A stretch of DNA of 64,000 nucleotides. Source: Caenorhabditis remanei. Taxonomy: Eukaryota > Nematoda > Chromadorea > Rhabditida > Rhabditidae. Numbering within the stretch: position 1 is the first letter of the stretch; every line of letters starts with the position of its first letter. The translations under genes and the position numbers were made by a program. Shown one piece after another: positions 1-12,400 of the stretch. The stretch lies in contig NC_071329.1 of NCBI RefSeq assembly GCF_010183535.1, positions 9,238,001-9,302,000 of the forward strand, given 5' to 3'. The notes beneath the pieces are model-generated. The model saw only the letters and a program-made list of their open reading frames with translations. It was not told where the DNA came from and ran no database searches.

Positions 1-1099
1 ACTCATTTGGAAAACAAGCATAAAAAATATTTGGTGGCCCGTAAATCCACACAATCATTAAAGGCGCACGCCTTTTTCGGGAAGATATCTCGCCACGATG
101 TGCGTTTTAATTAGCAGATTAATGCAGATTAATTCGAATTAAAGTGTTTTTTATGCACATTAATCGACATTCGTGAATTGAATTAAAATGCAAAATGTGG
201 CATTTTAATTCGCACTTTTTCTTCGTGAATAGGTGCATAATGGGGCTATTCACATCCGGAAGAAATATTTTGTGGTGTCAGAAACTCATCAAAGTTTAAC
301 GGAAAACAAAAATTATTTGGGTTCTATTTGCTGATCTAGAAGTTACTAAGCACGCTGCTTGTAATCAGAAACAAGAAAAAACACCGGGATAATTATATGC
401 ATGAATTCTGAGTATAAATGGGTTGCCGTTCTATTACCGGTGTCCAATAATACAACTTTTACGGTATTCGTAAACAAAAATGTGAAACGTGAAAAATAGA
501 ATTAAAAAAACGAATATTAAACGCTCATAATATTATTTCGCATTTATTGTACAAAGATTATTCAAACAATCATCGTGTGTTCATCAACCGAATGAGTTCT
601 CAACATCAAACGTCTTCTCGTCAACTTTCCCACAAACCTGTTGAAAACATTTTTCAACGATCTGTGATTGCTCCTGACAAACCGCCAAGAGTTCGATGGC
701 ATTCTGTGTGTTATGTGAGGATTTTCAGGTTTTCATCCATCAGTTAGTGAAGAAATATCTCCACTTTTTAGAAACTTAGGACAACTTCTTCTATTTCTTC
801 TTTTTTTGGCGTTCTGTTTCGTGTTGGGGCCCTCATTCATTTCTTTCATGTATCCCAATGTCATCGTTCCATTCAACGGAAAATTAGGTAATGAAAGAGT
901 GAGATTCTTCAAGTAAAATAAATCTGTTGTGAAGATTGGAAATGTAAACGTCTCGATAGCTACTCACAACTTCAGTCTTCGAATTTGGCTTGGGAGACAA
1001 ATTTGAAGACAGGAGCATCGGCAGTTAACATACAGTACGAGATCATCAGAGTATTAATATTAAGAGATCAATTGCAGAGTGTATATCAAAAACAAAGCA
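1..1099. other. Left-edge region with a damaged-looking upstream coding stretch
   Basis: The first 590 bases are AT-rich and show no gene; short AATTAA-rich inverted stretches near 105-225 look like remnants of a repeat. From 592 an ATG frame runs to about 720. A second frame then encodes a strongly hydrophobic segment (about 770-860, LLLFLLFLAF), ending at a donor-like GTAATG at 888. A third piece (about 975-1020) follows an acceptor-like CAACTTCAG. These pieces do not join in frame: the frame breaks near 724 and again between 1020 and 1080. They may be lost 5' exons of the gene that begins at 1100, or exons I have mis-joined. Confidence 0.3.
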
Positions 1100-2003
1100 A
1101 TGACTCTGGATAATCTTGACAAAGTTCTATTAGTGATTGATGACTGTGGATTTGATGATTTTGGAGAAAATGTAGTTTTATGCAGACCCATTTGTAAGAT
1201 TGATTCCATTGATGTTCTGATAGTGATATTTAATTTCAGCTAATGGGGGATCTCGTGCTACATTCAAGGAATCTGTAAGAGTTGCTGAAACATGCTATCA
1301 CTACATCAGACAGATGACCAAAAGAGCTGAAATAGCTGGTTACGGTAAAGGAATTGCAGCAAAGTTTGTGAATTTCAGACGAACATATCAATATTGAAAT
1401 GGTGTTTTTAGTATTCTTCTTGCCACGGCTGTCAAACTTCATGACGAATATTGCTACTCGTTTTCAGTTATTTTTGTTGAAGAATCTATCATCGATATCA
1501 AAAAAGAATTTGAAGAAAGTCACTGGATTGGAACTGTTAATACTAACTCATGTCGTTGTATCTATTGCATTTTGATTTTCAGGAATTCATGATTTCTTGG
1601 TTCCGTAAGAAGATGATGGCAGAGACTTACCAACAATACGGTCTTCATAAAGCAGAATTCGGGGAAAACATCAAAAAACTGTAATCCAAAAAATAGGTTC
1701 TTGCTGAGCCATAAGATGAATATTCCAGAGAGAAAACACAGATTATTGTCTTCACAGACGACGATTATGATTCAATTTATGGAAAATATGGTAATTTGGT
1801 AGAGAAAGGGAAAAAGAAAAAGTTGTTGTGAGTTGAATACAAGTTTTACATCTTTTAGTTGCTTGATTTCCAGCACTCACATGAAACCGGCCAACTCATC
1901 GAGCCCGAATTCAGGAAGATCTCATTACACTTTCAGACATTCAAATGAAGGGGAATGTGCGGAAAATGCAAAGATTCCACTCACTTCAGTCATGATAATT
2001 TAG
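1100..2003 (+). CDS. Unrecognised six-exon gene, 197 aa
   Basis: Exons 1100-1193, 1240-1344, 1468-1535, 1583-1680, 1729-1827 and 1874-2003 join in frame through five short GT-AG introns and encode 197 aa. I do not recognise the family. The protein is soluble-looking and charged, with an aromatic, basic middle (WFRKK near residues 92-96), an acidic TDDDYDS patch and a Ser/Asn-rich tail. No signal peptide or membrane segment is visible in this part. The start used is the first in-frame Met after the last upstream frame break. The real protein may start further upstream, where a hydrophobic segment is coded in a broken frame, so this could be the intact 3' part of a longer or decaying gene. Confidence 0.5.
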
Positions 2004-5000
2004 AAATTATGGTTTTTATGAAAACTTAATAAATATGTTCACCTGAAACCTCGAACCATGATTTTATTGTATTCAATGATGAGGATCTCACTAATTTCTT
2101 AACTCTATTCAACATACTAAAGACGAGCAAACAGAAAAGGGCAAGGATGAGAGCAAAAGAGGATATTCGGTTTAATATTCAGAAGAGTGCGTGCAAGTTG
2201 CAGCATTTTTTCGAATCTTCTTGGGACTGGAAGTTAGATTTTTCTGTAACAAAGTTGATATACATGTACTTGAATCCGTTAGTTTCTTCATTATTCACGT
2301 AGAAAAAGATATTCCATGAACATCCATTCAATCATGTTGTAGCGTTACAAAACAAGTAGAGGTTAAGTGATTTTGTTGTGCCCGTTGGAGAGTTACTTCT
2401 GAAATCAATCATCTGTTGACTGTTTTCACTAATTTCCTGTAGGGGCTTCACTGAATGCCTTCCCTCAATAATTTTGTTTTTTTCGGATCTGAGAATTGAG
2501 ATGAATCATTTTCAGCTGTTCCTTTTCTGCGTCTTAGTGAGTTATCCAAAAACGAGAATTTTAGTTGGTTGTCGATTCCAACCCTCATTCCATTTCTCTC
2601 CACATCTTCCACCCAAATATCTGAAAGAGCCGAAAACTTGTCTCATGTTTATCCTGCTTCTCACTAATCTCATCTTCTAAACTCCGCCCACCTGCAAGGA
2701 GTTTAATAGAAAGATTATCAATCAACTTGTTGGGGGTTCTCCTCTCTCTTTTCTTCAAATCAGAGAGATAATTCTCACATCATTCGACGTTCAATTAGAT
2801 TCAATTCTTCATTGTAAAATGTTCATTTCTCTCACTGGAACACCTGCGTCTATCTCTCTCTTTTTCCTAATTCTATTATCATTATCCTATTGTAATCTAA
2901 GCTTCTCATGACTCTTACTGGGATTATCTTTTCAAAACTCATCCCCACCTTCTTCGTTTTTCTTCTTCTTCTTCATCTCATCTTCCCAGTTTTCTAAGTA
3001 TAAATTTCACTAAATATAGCTGTTTTCGATGGTCATTTTTAAAAGTTTACAGGGATTATTTTTCAAAATGAATACTTTTTTATCAATGGAAATTCCCATT
3101 TTCATCTCCTCTTATCAATTTTGTGCGTTAAAAATAACTACCTGATAGTCAATGAGAACGAGACAAATACTTATTTTGAACATTTGAATTTTCTTATTTT
3201 TTGATTTCTTCTGTTACACACGGACCCTGATATTATAAATGATCGGAAGTGAGGGTGAGAAAGGATTTCATATTCTCGTTGATGTGTCATTTCCTTTTCG
3301 ATGACTCTGTGAGGATAACTGATAGAATTTGTTAGTGATCAAGTTGGAGATATCAATTTCAGATTTGTTTCAGATTTACATGTAATCCGATCGGATTGAA
3401 GTGAACAAACACGATTAGAGAAGAAAACTCTGATTCAATTATTAGAAATTACATGATTCCGCTCGAGAAGACTTGAGGAAATGTTCAATTTTTTTTCGAA
3501 AAAAAACCAACTTCACAATTCTCTAACACACTAACTATTTGAACATCTTGATTTTATTAAAAACCTCTTCAAACCCTTTGAGCACTTAACACAATTATCC
3601 AAAAAGTTAAACAACCGTTTTTTCAAGACTCACATTGTAAAACTATTACACAAACTTTGTTTCAATTCCATATGTTCTCATTCAAATTTGTTTGCTTTCT
3701 TCCTTCTTCTTCTTACTCATTTTCTCTTTTCTCTTCTTCTTCCACTTTTTGTTCTAAAGGACATTCGGTCAAGACATTACTTCATTTCTTCGAAAAAATC
3801 TCATCAAAAATGAATTCAAGAGACCCCCATCTCGAGATATTTTCATGGAAAACCGTTGAAATCTGAAGCGATTTCCGCTAGCCTTCCGTTCGATTTGGCG
3901 AGCAAAGTCCTCCTCTTTTTTATATTTTTTGGAAGTCATTTTTGTCTGAATGCCAACCCGAAAACGACTTCCGGAGCAAAAGAATTAAAAGGCATAATCG
4001 TTGTCTCAAATGCAAAATCATTATTTTTATGTCAGAAAGTTATTTTGGTCATTTTCGATCATAAAACATTTCATCGCCTTTCCATTTCCTTTCACATTTC
4101 CGGAAAACCAAAACAATAAAACTTCAATTTCCTCAAAATATTATAGAATAAGTATACTTTTTAAGAGGAGAATCTTATCAGGTTTACACATTTTCTCTTC
4201 TCTTTCTTGTCTTATTTGCGTAGTTATTGTTGTTGAAAAATGAATTGAAAATACAATTTAATTCTGATTTTGAGTCTCGATATGACAGACTTACTGACTC
4301 CATTTCAATATGAGTCACAGCTTTTATCTGTTTTCAAACATCAGTTAATCTGAAAAAGGAAGTAAAATTCATAGAATTTTTTATTATCTGTCCTTTTCGA
4401 TTGACTTTTTAGAAGTAGAAAACTTGTCGTTTCTAACACATTGGCTGTATTTATTTAAGAAAACGAAAAACTATATGAACAGTTCTTTTAAAATACATTT
4501 TGCCTGTAGAATCCTTAATTTTAACAAAGTTAAAAATACTGATATTTTCTTGAGATACTTGATCAGAAATTATCCATTTCATTTCAGTTCTCTGTTATTC
4601 CAACTAAACTTTAGTTTGAAAATTGAGTAGTTCTGAAACATTATCCCATTTTAAATATTATCGAAGATTCAATATTGAATATTCATTCAGAGATTCTGAA
4701 ATGTTTCTGAAAAAAAATATGTATTCAGGTTCATGTGATTCTCTCTCAGAGATTGCTGTCGATTACCGTAGCTTTTTGAATATGAATATGGCATCATCTC
4801 GAAAATTACAGAATTCAATTATATCTAGACTGACTTCCCAAAACTCTCATCATGAGACATGCTTCAGTTTTCTGCTACGTAGAAAAAATTTGGACAATCA
4901 AGGATCATGACACATTATTAGTTGTACTACTAATTCTCAAATCTCTTTCATTCTTCATTTCTTCGGAATTTCGTCTAAACAGTAGGTCAAAGTACTATAT

Positions 5001-6267
5001 TCTATGGTTTCGATTAAGGAATTTTACGTCAGCTAAGGTTATCGATCATAACATAAGATGTCTCAATGGCTTCTTCTTTATCTCTTCCATTTTTTCAGAT
5101 TTCTCTCTTTTTTCTCTCTTGATTTCGAATATTTCATCTGTCTAAAAGTGAATAATAGCATTTTGGCAGTGTCTCGTCACTATTCAGTTTTTTGGGAGAA
5201 TCCCTATTTTGGCTAATCCAGCACAGAAAATAAAAAGCGAGAATTTCTCTGTTGAGAGCTGAAAATCGAGCAGGAAAATTGAGCGGTAAACATGTCTCTT
5301 CACTATTTTTCCTTCTTTTTTCTATTCTTTCCGATTTTTCAAGCATTCTTCATTCACAATCTCTTTTTGAAAATCTTGAAAAAACACGTCGGTGATTGGT
5401 TGGTGTCTTGTGTATTGAGAGGTTGAATTATGGTGGAAAACTGGAGAAGAAAAGAGAGAAAGTGCATATCCGCTTTGTTGAAAAATTGAAGGGAAACGAG
5501 ATAGATATTCTGTCTGGAGACAGGAAATACTGGATTTGAGTTTGTCAATGAACTTTTAAAATCAGTTGATATAGAAGTAGTAATAGTAAAATGAGTTTGC
5601 TTTTCAGAGTTTTGATATGAAATTGATGTTCTGCGGGACATCTTCATTCCATTTCCTGGGTTCAGTGTTCATTTGAAACTTTCACAATTCCAAACTTTCA
5701 AACGTTACCCAGTTTTTAGTTTAATCTGCAACAGCATCGGTAAAAAAGATAACGATTTTAGCAGTTACGAACTTCGCAATCATTGAGATTCCAAAAATAA
5801 TTTAATTTTTGATACTGCTTGTCTCCTTTCCCGACTATAACCTATAACTACAGTAATCACTGAAGACAGGAAACCCGGTTGAATCAATTGGAACAGAGCT
5901 AGAATTATTGTAAACAAATAAACAATTGTACTTTACTCCTCGAAATGATGTCTTCTTTTCTATCTATCTGGATTTCTCCCTTTTTTCCACGTCATAATTA
6001 TTTTGACTGTTCTGTCAATTCCGTGTTTTTTGCTCTATCTTGTTTAGAAATAATCTGCTGTGCGTGGGTTGTCTCTGTCTCTATGTCTCAGGAGCTCTTA
6101 TTGATAACAGGAAAAAGAGAATTTGACAATCAGACAATACACAATACAAAATCTTTGAAGCCTCTCTTGGTTCTTTTCTGACTCTCTTGCGTTTTCCCAA
6201 TTTCTTTTTCTCATTTTACTTCCGAAAATTACTGAATTTCAGATTCAAAGTGGATTTGTTCAGAAGA
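2004..6267. other. Intergenic region upstream of the chloride-channel gene
   Basis: This 4.2-kb AT-rich stretch has many pyrimidine runs. The short open frames in it lack splice-signal support or protein-like composition. It probably contains the 3' end of the gene to the left and the distal promoter or 5' untranslated exon of the chloride-channel long isoform. The acceptor at 6240-6241 (ATTTCAG) just before the first coding exon implies either an upstream non-coding exon or leader trans-splicing. I see no further gene. Confidence 0.4.
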
Positions 6268-6464
6268 ATGCGTCGGAAATCGCCGCGAGCAACTATTCTG
6301 TTCGCGGTGAATCCGGATAAAGGAGCATTTCCTCTGCTGATGACATTGCCATATGAGAACTACAACAATCAAGCGACGTCTTCATCTGGAGAAGGAATTA
6401 CAGAAGTTACTGAATTGACAGCTGGACGTTTGGAAAGTATTGCAGAAGATGGAAGTACTTTAAA
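6268..6464 (+). CDS. Chloride channel alternative first coding exon A
   Basis: The ATG at 6268 opens a 197-nt exon ending at a GTGAGT donor, phase 2. An acceptor (ATTTCAG) lies 26 bases upstream of the ATG, so this exon is internal in the RNA or trans-spliced. The encoded N-terminus begins MRRKSPRA and is basic at first, then Ser/Thr/Glu-rich. Used with the 9185 exon it gives the longer channel. The LTR element lies in the intron after this exon, so only the long isoform has to splice across it. Confidence 0.75.
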
Positions 6465-9400
6465 GTGAGTTTTCAGTTATCGAGAGAAAAAGATTCCAAA
6501 CGTGTTCTAGAAGATTATTGATCACATCTCTTTTCAACTTATTCTATTCTATTTCTGTTCCTCACCTCAAAGAATTATGCATCTATTTGCATACAATGGT
6601 TTTCTAAGTTTCTCAATAATTTTTCTTGATCGAGATCGCATAACTTTGTGGATTTGAAAAAGAAAGTTATACACGATGAAAAGAACTTCTGACTTTTATA
6701 GGATTCAAATGTCTTCGGAATCATAAAAATTTTGAAACATAAATAGGATTTGAGTTATAATGAAGGTTACCTTCAAGAAGAACAGTGTCGCGCCCAGCGG
6801 ACGCGATTTATAATTGTTCCATAATTATTCTATAATTGTTGCATCATTTTTTCCATCTTCAACCACTTTCACTTTCCTCCGAATCGTGCCCTCCCTTCCA
6901 TCTATTGAAGTAATTATCCTCCCACCTACTCAAGCGAAACCTTCTCGTTTCGCCTCAATTGCTTTCCCGCATCGGCACGTCAATTACCTTCTTATGGTTT
7001 TTTGAGGACGAAGGATGGCCTTGGCAACGCAACAATTTGGCAACAATTAGGCACCGGTCTTCTTGACTATAAATACTCTTGTATTCTGTACTTTGGTATG
7101 ATTTAGCGCTTCCCTGAAGCAAAGAGTTCCCCCGTCCAAAACTCCCTCTTCTACCTTTCCCCATCGCATTCTTCCCCCTTTTTCACCCCATTTTATTCTA
7201 CTACATTTTATTCTTCCTAATAAACAACAAATACCACTGAACCCTTATACACCGATTTACCGGAGACTCTAGAGAATCTAGGGGTCCCGACATTGGTGCA
7301 TCGACCGGGAATCGAACCCCGGCCGCCCGCGTGGCAGGCGAGCATTCTACCACTGAACCACCGATGTCTCATGTTCAGTAGTAGAAGTTGGAGTTGAAGA
7401 TGACTCAGTCGTTGTCTCAACTTTACAATCCTCCGCGATAGACGGAAAAAACTCAATCCTGATGTAACACGGAATCTCCGTTGGAGTAAGAACACAGAAA
7501 TAAGGTTCAGGATACCTGAAAAAATATCGAATCATTAAAAAAGATTACACCACAAAACAACCAACCCATCAAGACCAACACAGTAACGGCACGGCCCACA
7601 ATTTTCCTGTAAGAGCCATTTCGGTACTACAACCGAACCTTCAATAGAAATAGAAAACAGAATAAACAGCGGAAAGAAATATGAAAAAATCATTTCCAAT
7701 GATGATAAAATAAAATACAGTAGCTCTTTTATACCCGCCGTCTCGATCGCGTAGGCGCCGGAAGATGACGGAAATCCGCCATTTTTCTTTTATGTATTTT
7801 TATTGTATCACATTATCTTCCCCAGTTCCTTGAAACTTTTTATGTAATTTTCTTAAAAGCATTCCCCAAGTTTCCCCATTTTTTCAATTCCCTTTCTTCC
7901 CCAGTCAGCTGTTTTTCCCTTCCACTCTTTCTTGCTCTATCTCTTATCACACAATCATTGCCGCCCGGGAGTGTCGCGCCCAGCGGACGCGATTTATAAT
8001 TGTTCCATAATTATTCTATAATTGTTGCATCATTTTTTCCATCTTCAACCACTTTCACTTTCCTCCGAATCGTGCCCTCCCTTCCATCTATTGAAGTAAT
8101 TATCCTCCCACCTACTCAAGCGAAACCTTCTCGTTTCGCCTCAATTGCTTTCCCGCATCGGCACGTCAATTACCTTCTTATGGTTTTTTGAGGACGAAGG
8201 ATGGCCTTGGCAACGCAACAATTTGGCAACAATTAGGCACCGGTCTTCTTGACTATAAATACTCTTGTATTCTGTACTTTGGTATGATTTAGCGCTTCCC
8301 TGAAGCAAAGAGTTCCCCCGTCCAAAACTCCCTCTTCTACCTTTCCCCATCGCATTCTTCCCCCTTTTTCACCCCATTTTATTCTACTACATTTTATTCT
8401 TCCTAATAAACAACAAATACCACTGAACCCTTATACACCGATTTACCGGAGACTCTAGAGAATCTAGGGGTCCCGACAAACAGTACGAAATGTAGCAAGC
8501 GTCTAACTCATCAAATAAAGCAGGAAGCTGAAAAGTATTAAAAGATAACACCCAAACAAAAAATAAACAAATGATAAGCTGTTTCTGTTTCTTTTATTAT
8601 TTGTCCATATTTTTTGTCCATTTTGTTGTCTCGAAGCTACTCTTTTCGTCTACAAGTTGTTACCTGCGCATGCCAAAAATGTCTGTGAAACATCTAACAG
8701 TAAACTCCGCCCAGTTTCTTGTCACCGTCAATCGAAACACCTGTATGATTGTGGAGAAATAGAGAAGAAGAGGAAATGGGCTGATGAAGGAGAAGAAGAA
8801 AAAGAAGAAGAATGAAGATGAAAACGGAGAATATTTTGAATTATTGATATTGTGTGTGTCGCATCTCACTTGTCTTCTCTACCCAGCAATCAGTTACCCA
8901 CCACCTAACAGTTCGTCCTTTTTTCTTTTTTCATATCCTCCCATTCCTTTCGTATTTCCGTTTCTGTTCCTTCTCTTGATTCAGTCACTTTTTCCATAGA
9001 ATGGGAGACGTTGGCGTCGTCGATGAGGAGCTCCACCACCGTCGACGCGGTGATGACACGTCATCAGATCAATCGAGTCTTCCATCGGATATTGTGCAGT
9101 TTAAAGCGAGACCACATATGTTAATGGATGAGTAAGGCTCTTATTGTATATGTCTGTATATTGTGATGTGCTTCGTTGTTTCAGTGTCGAGTGCCTTCCG
9201 ATTGAGCCGACCGAAAAAGATTGGAATGACTATCGTGATAGGTTCGTGTTGAGTAGAAAAAGAAAAAGAATCTGGACATTAGTCTTCATAGTTAAAACTA
9301 ATATTTTGACGGTGGATTCGTTAATATCCAGAAGGTTCGAAATTCGGAAATGTTCGGCTGGAGTCAAAACTATCGCTTGTAATCGAAATCAGTCGATATT

Positions 9401-12400
9401 CCATTCCAGAAGAAATAATAAAAATTGAAAACCATTATTCATCTTAAATTTTATCTCTGAAAATACGGGGCTCAGAAATGAGTTAAAATACTGTGCTACA
9501 ATTCTTTTTCGCGTTTCGTTCTTCTAGGGATACTGTAGAATGAGATATCACACCTGATATCACGAGATCTTCTGTACTTTCGACGAATCTCTCTTATTTC
9601 GTCAGAATTCGCAGTAATTTGCATATTTTCTCGAAAACAGGATATCCACATATCCAATGGAATAGTCTATCTAGAAAAGTCTATCTGTTTCAGAATTCAG
9701 CTGACCCATTCCTTTCATATTTCCTTATTTTCGTCCTTCTGATTGAATACAAAAAGTACAAATATCTCCTAAAATAGAAGCAAGGTCCAAAGTGTCAACA
9801 TTTCTCTTTCCTCCCTAATTACTTCTTTCAATAAGTTCAATTAGTCAGTCGATTCATCAATCGTATCATCACTTCTCTCACCCATATCCAACATCTTTTT
9901 TCGCACCGTATCAAAGTGTGACACCTTGGTTTTTGCAGAATGCATACCATATTTATCACCATTATCATCATCGTTCCCATCGTTAGAATTACAAAAAGTA
10001 ACGGAAATAGAAACATGTGAAGTTTGGACTATTCTTAGCTTTTCCATGTGAATGTATGTCCATTTCATTCAATGATGACACATTTTTGTCTCACTGTTTG
10101 AATGTGAACTTTGATTCTCTTCATTCAAAGTCAAAAGACCAAATAAGGAATATTATTCAAATTGAAGAGAATCCAGAGAAACAGTTCAAAGATAAACTAA
10201 TTGACGCGTATCTTGTGGGATGAGAAACTGAATTGGGGACGACCGAAAATAGACTTGTTTCCTTAAATGAAGTCGCTTCCGGCCATCATTTAGACAGAAT
10301 CAAATAAGACATTTAATGGGAGAAAAAAGGACAGAAATGGAATGAGAAGGGGGACACTTATTGATTACATATGACCAGGTGATTAGGAAGAACTTACAAG
10401 GAAGAAGTGTTATGATATGTGGATAGGAGGGAGGGGTCGTTAGATTTCAAGATTATTCGAAAATGGAATAATTAGGAATGGAGTATAAAAGATGATTATA
10501 GAGTGGCAAAGTGAATCTCGTAGACCTAATCACAAAGATTTCGAATCAGAAGTCTTCAGGAGTTTTGGGCTGAAATTCCGAGCAGCAGGAAAACAGTCCA
10601 AGTTTGATTTCTTACAAGTTATAAACATTCAAAAGCATTGTTAAACCTATTACTACCTTTCATTTAAGTAAGTATACAGTTCATTATTGAGTTTCAAGTT
10701 TAAAGAATTCCGTTTCAAAATCCGCTGAACAATAGTTTTCAAAGTTGAAGTGAAACCCCTTTTGTCCCACCTTCTACTACTGAAATTCAACTGAAAAATC
10801 TAGAAAACTATCGGAATAAAAATGAAAAATCATGTTTGTCTCGCCACCTATAAATGAAATGTTCTTATTGACTCACCCACTAAAATTTCCCGGAAAGCCC
10901 TCTCTTTTTCAACCAGACCAGGACAAATACAGTGGCTTAGATAGGCAATGTTCACTTTTAATGAAAACAAGACTTCTGAAAGTTCAAATGAGACTATAAA
11001 AGCAATTGTTTATGGAAAACTAGCTCATATTTTCCCCGATTAACGCGAGAATGAATCATCAAAATGTAAATTTCTGCCAATTGTAAACCCAATCTTCGCG
11101 TAGTAATATTAAACAGTTCTTCTTCTTTTACTTCTTCTTCTACTTCTCGAAATCTTCTTTTTTCTTATTCTCTTTCACATATCTGATCGATCTTTCAACT
11201 TCCAAAGAACATTCATTTTCTTCGTTTTCTTCTTCTTTTTTCACCGACAATCGTCAATCAATAGAATTCAGAATAGCGCCCGTAATTTCTCTGCGCCATA
11301 CTATTTCTTTGACTTGGGTGAACTGGTTGTTGGACTGTGAACTCTCTCCTCTCTTCTCCTCTCGTCTTTTCACGTCATCTGATGAAACTCACAGTTTCGC
11401 TGGAATTCCAGAATTCGGATTTCCAAACTGAAAGCTATAAGCAGACGCTTCACCTCAGAAACTAATCTTATGATTGTCTCTGATCTGGTGACGTCTTCGA
11501 ATTATCTTCTAAAGATCGATTCACTTCGTTCATCTTGTTTCCCTCGTTCATTTTTCCATTTCTTTTCATTTTCAACTGATTGTGTTTAGAGAGACTGCGT
11601 TGCTTGATTCCCAGGTCGCTCGACCTTTATCCACCTATCAGATTCCGTCTCGATATGACACAACTTATCAGACAGTTTCGATGGTAATGTTTATTCTTGA
11701 TACTCATGAAAAACACTGATAATCAAGGTTCCTAAAAATCAGAAGGAATTTGATGTTTGAGTTTTTTTACGTTCAAGATTAATTTTCAGTGTTCATAATT
11801 ACTTTTGCCAAATATTTTTTTTAATTAAGAGTTAGAGACTGTAAACTAGCTAAAAACTTATATTTTCCATGAATGAGGTCACAAAAGTGCAAAAAGCCTT
11901 TGTCTTCCTATGATCTGATAATTTTGCAGGGTACAAGAAAACGCTGACCATATGGAGCTGTTGGGGGATGACGAGTCGAGTGATACAGAGGATCAAAATG
12001 AAATTGACGAGGAATATGATACATATTATGCTGATATGAAGTCTTCGAGAAGAGAAACAACAAAAGAATTTTTAACTCGTAACTCTTTCTTTTTTCAAAC
12101 TCTCCAACTTTTTTCTTTTCCCAGGTCAATTCCAAAATATTGTCCATTTCTTCGTGGAAGACTGGTTCATCTCTGCAGCACTTGGATTCATCACTGCAAT
12201 CTTTTCCATTTTCATCGATATGGGTATCGAATATCTTATTCATTGTGAGTTCTCATTTTGAATCGAATAATTCTGAAAAATGATTCAATTCAGTCCGTAA
12301 CTTCCTCCTCGAAACTCTTGAACAATATAACAACTACGCTGCTTTCTTGGGATGGGTGCTTTATATCACTGGACTTGTCTATATTGCTGCACTCGTTTGT

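Larger units (their letters stand above)
6786..8478 (+). mobile_element. Complete LTR retrotransposon-like element, non-autonomous
   Basis: Two directly repeated 507-bp LTRs (6786-7292 and 7972-8478) look identical by eye and enclose a 679-bp internal region. The LTRs start TGTCG and end CGACA. The 5-bp duplication AACAG lies at 6781-6785 and 8479-8483. A primer-binding site matching tRNA-Gly begins two bases after the left LTR, which sets the orientation as plus. There is no gag, protease, reverse transcriptase or integrase frame, so the element must have been mobilised by another element's proteins. In place of a retroviral-type interior it carries an antisense tRNA copy and an antisense small gene. 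A purine-rich tract before the right LTR is poor (only CGGGAG). Identical LTRs and an intact duplication point to a recent insertion. Confidence 0.93.

Noticed and set aside
6814..7164. Paired short frames on both strands, repeated at 8000-8350
   Set aside because: They lie inside the two LTR copies over TATA and U3 sequence and are repeated only because the LTRs are.
7294..7367. A functional tRNA-Gly gene
   Set aside because: It includes CCA, has apparent stem mismatches at 1:72 and 50:64, and lies exactly at the primer-binding position of an LTR element.
7217..7495. Minus-strand open frame of 92 codons across the left LTR and tRNA region
   Set aside because: It runs through LTR, tRNA copy and the captured gene in the wrong frame; it is a shadow of those structures.
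11589..11683. A longer version of the chloride-channel exon using the TTTAG acceptor at 11584-11588
   Set aside because: Its frame ends in phase 0 and gives a stop in the next exon; the acceptor before 11615 gives matching phases.
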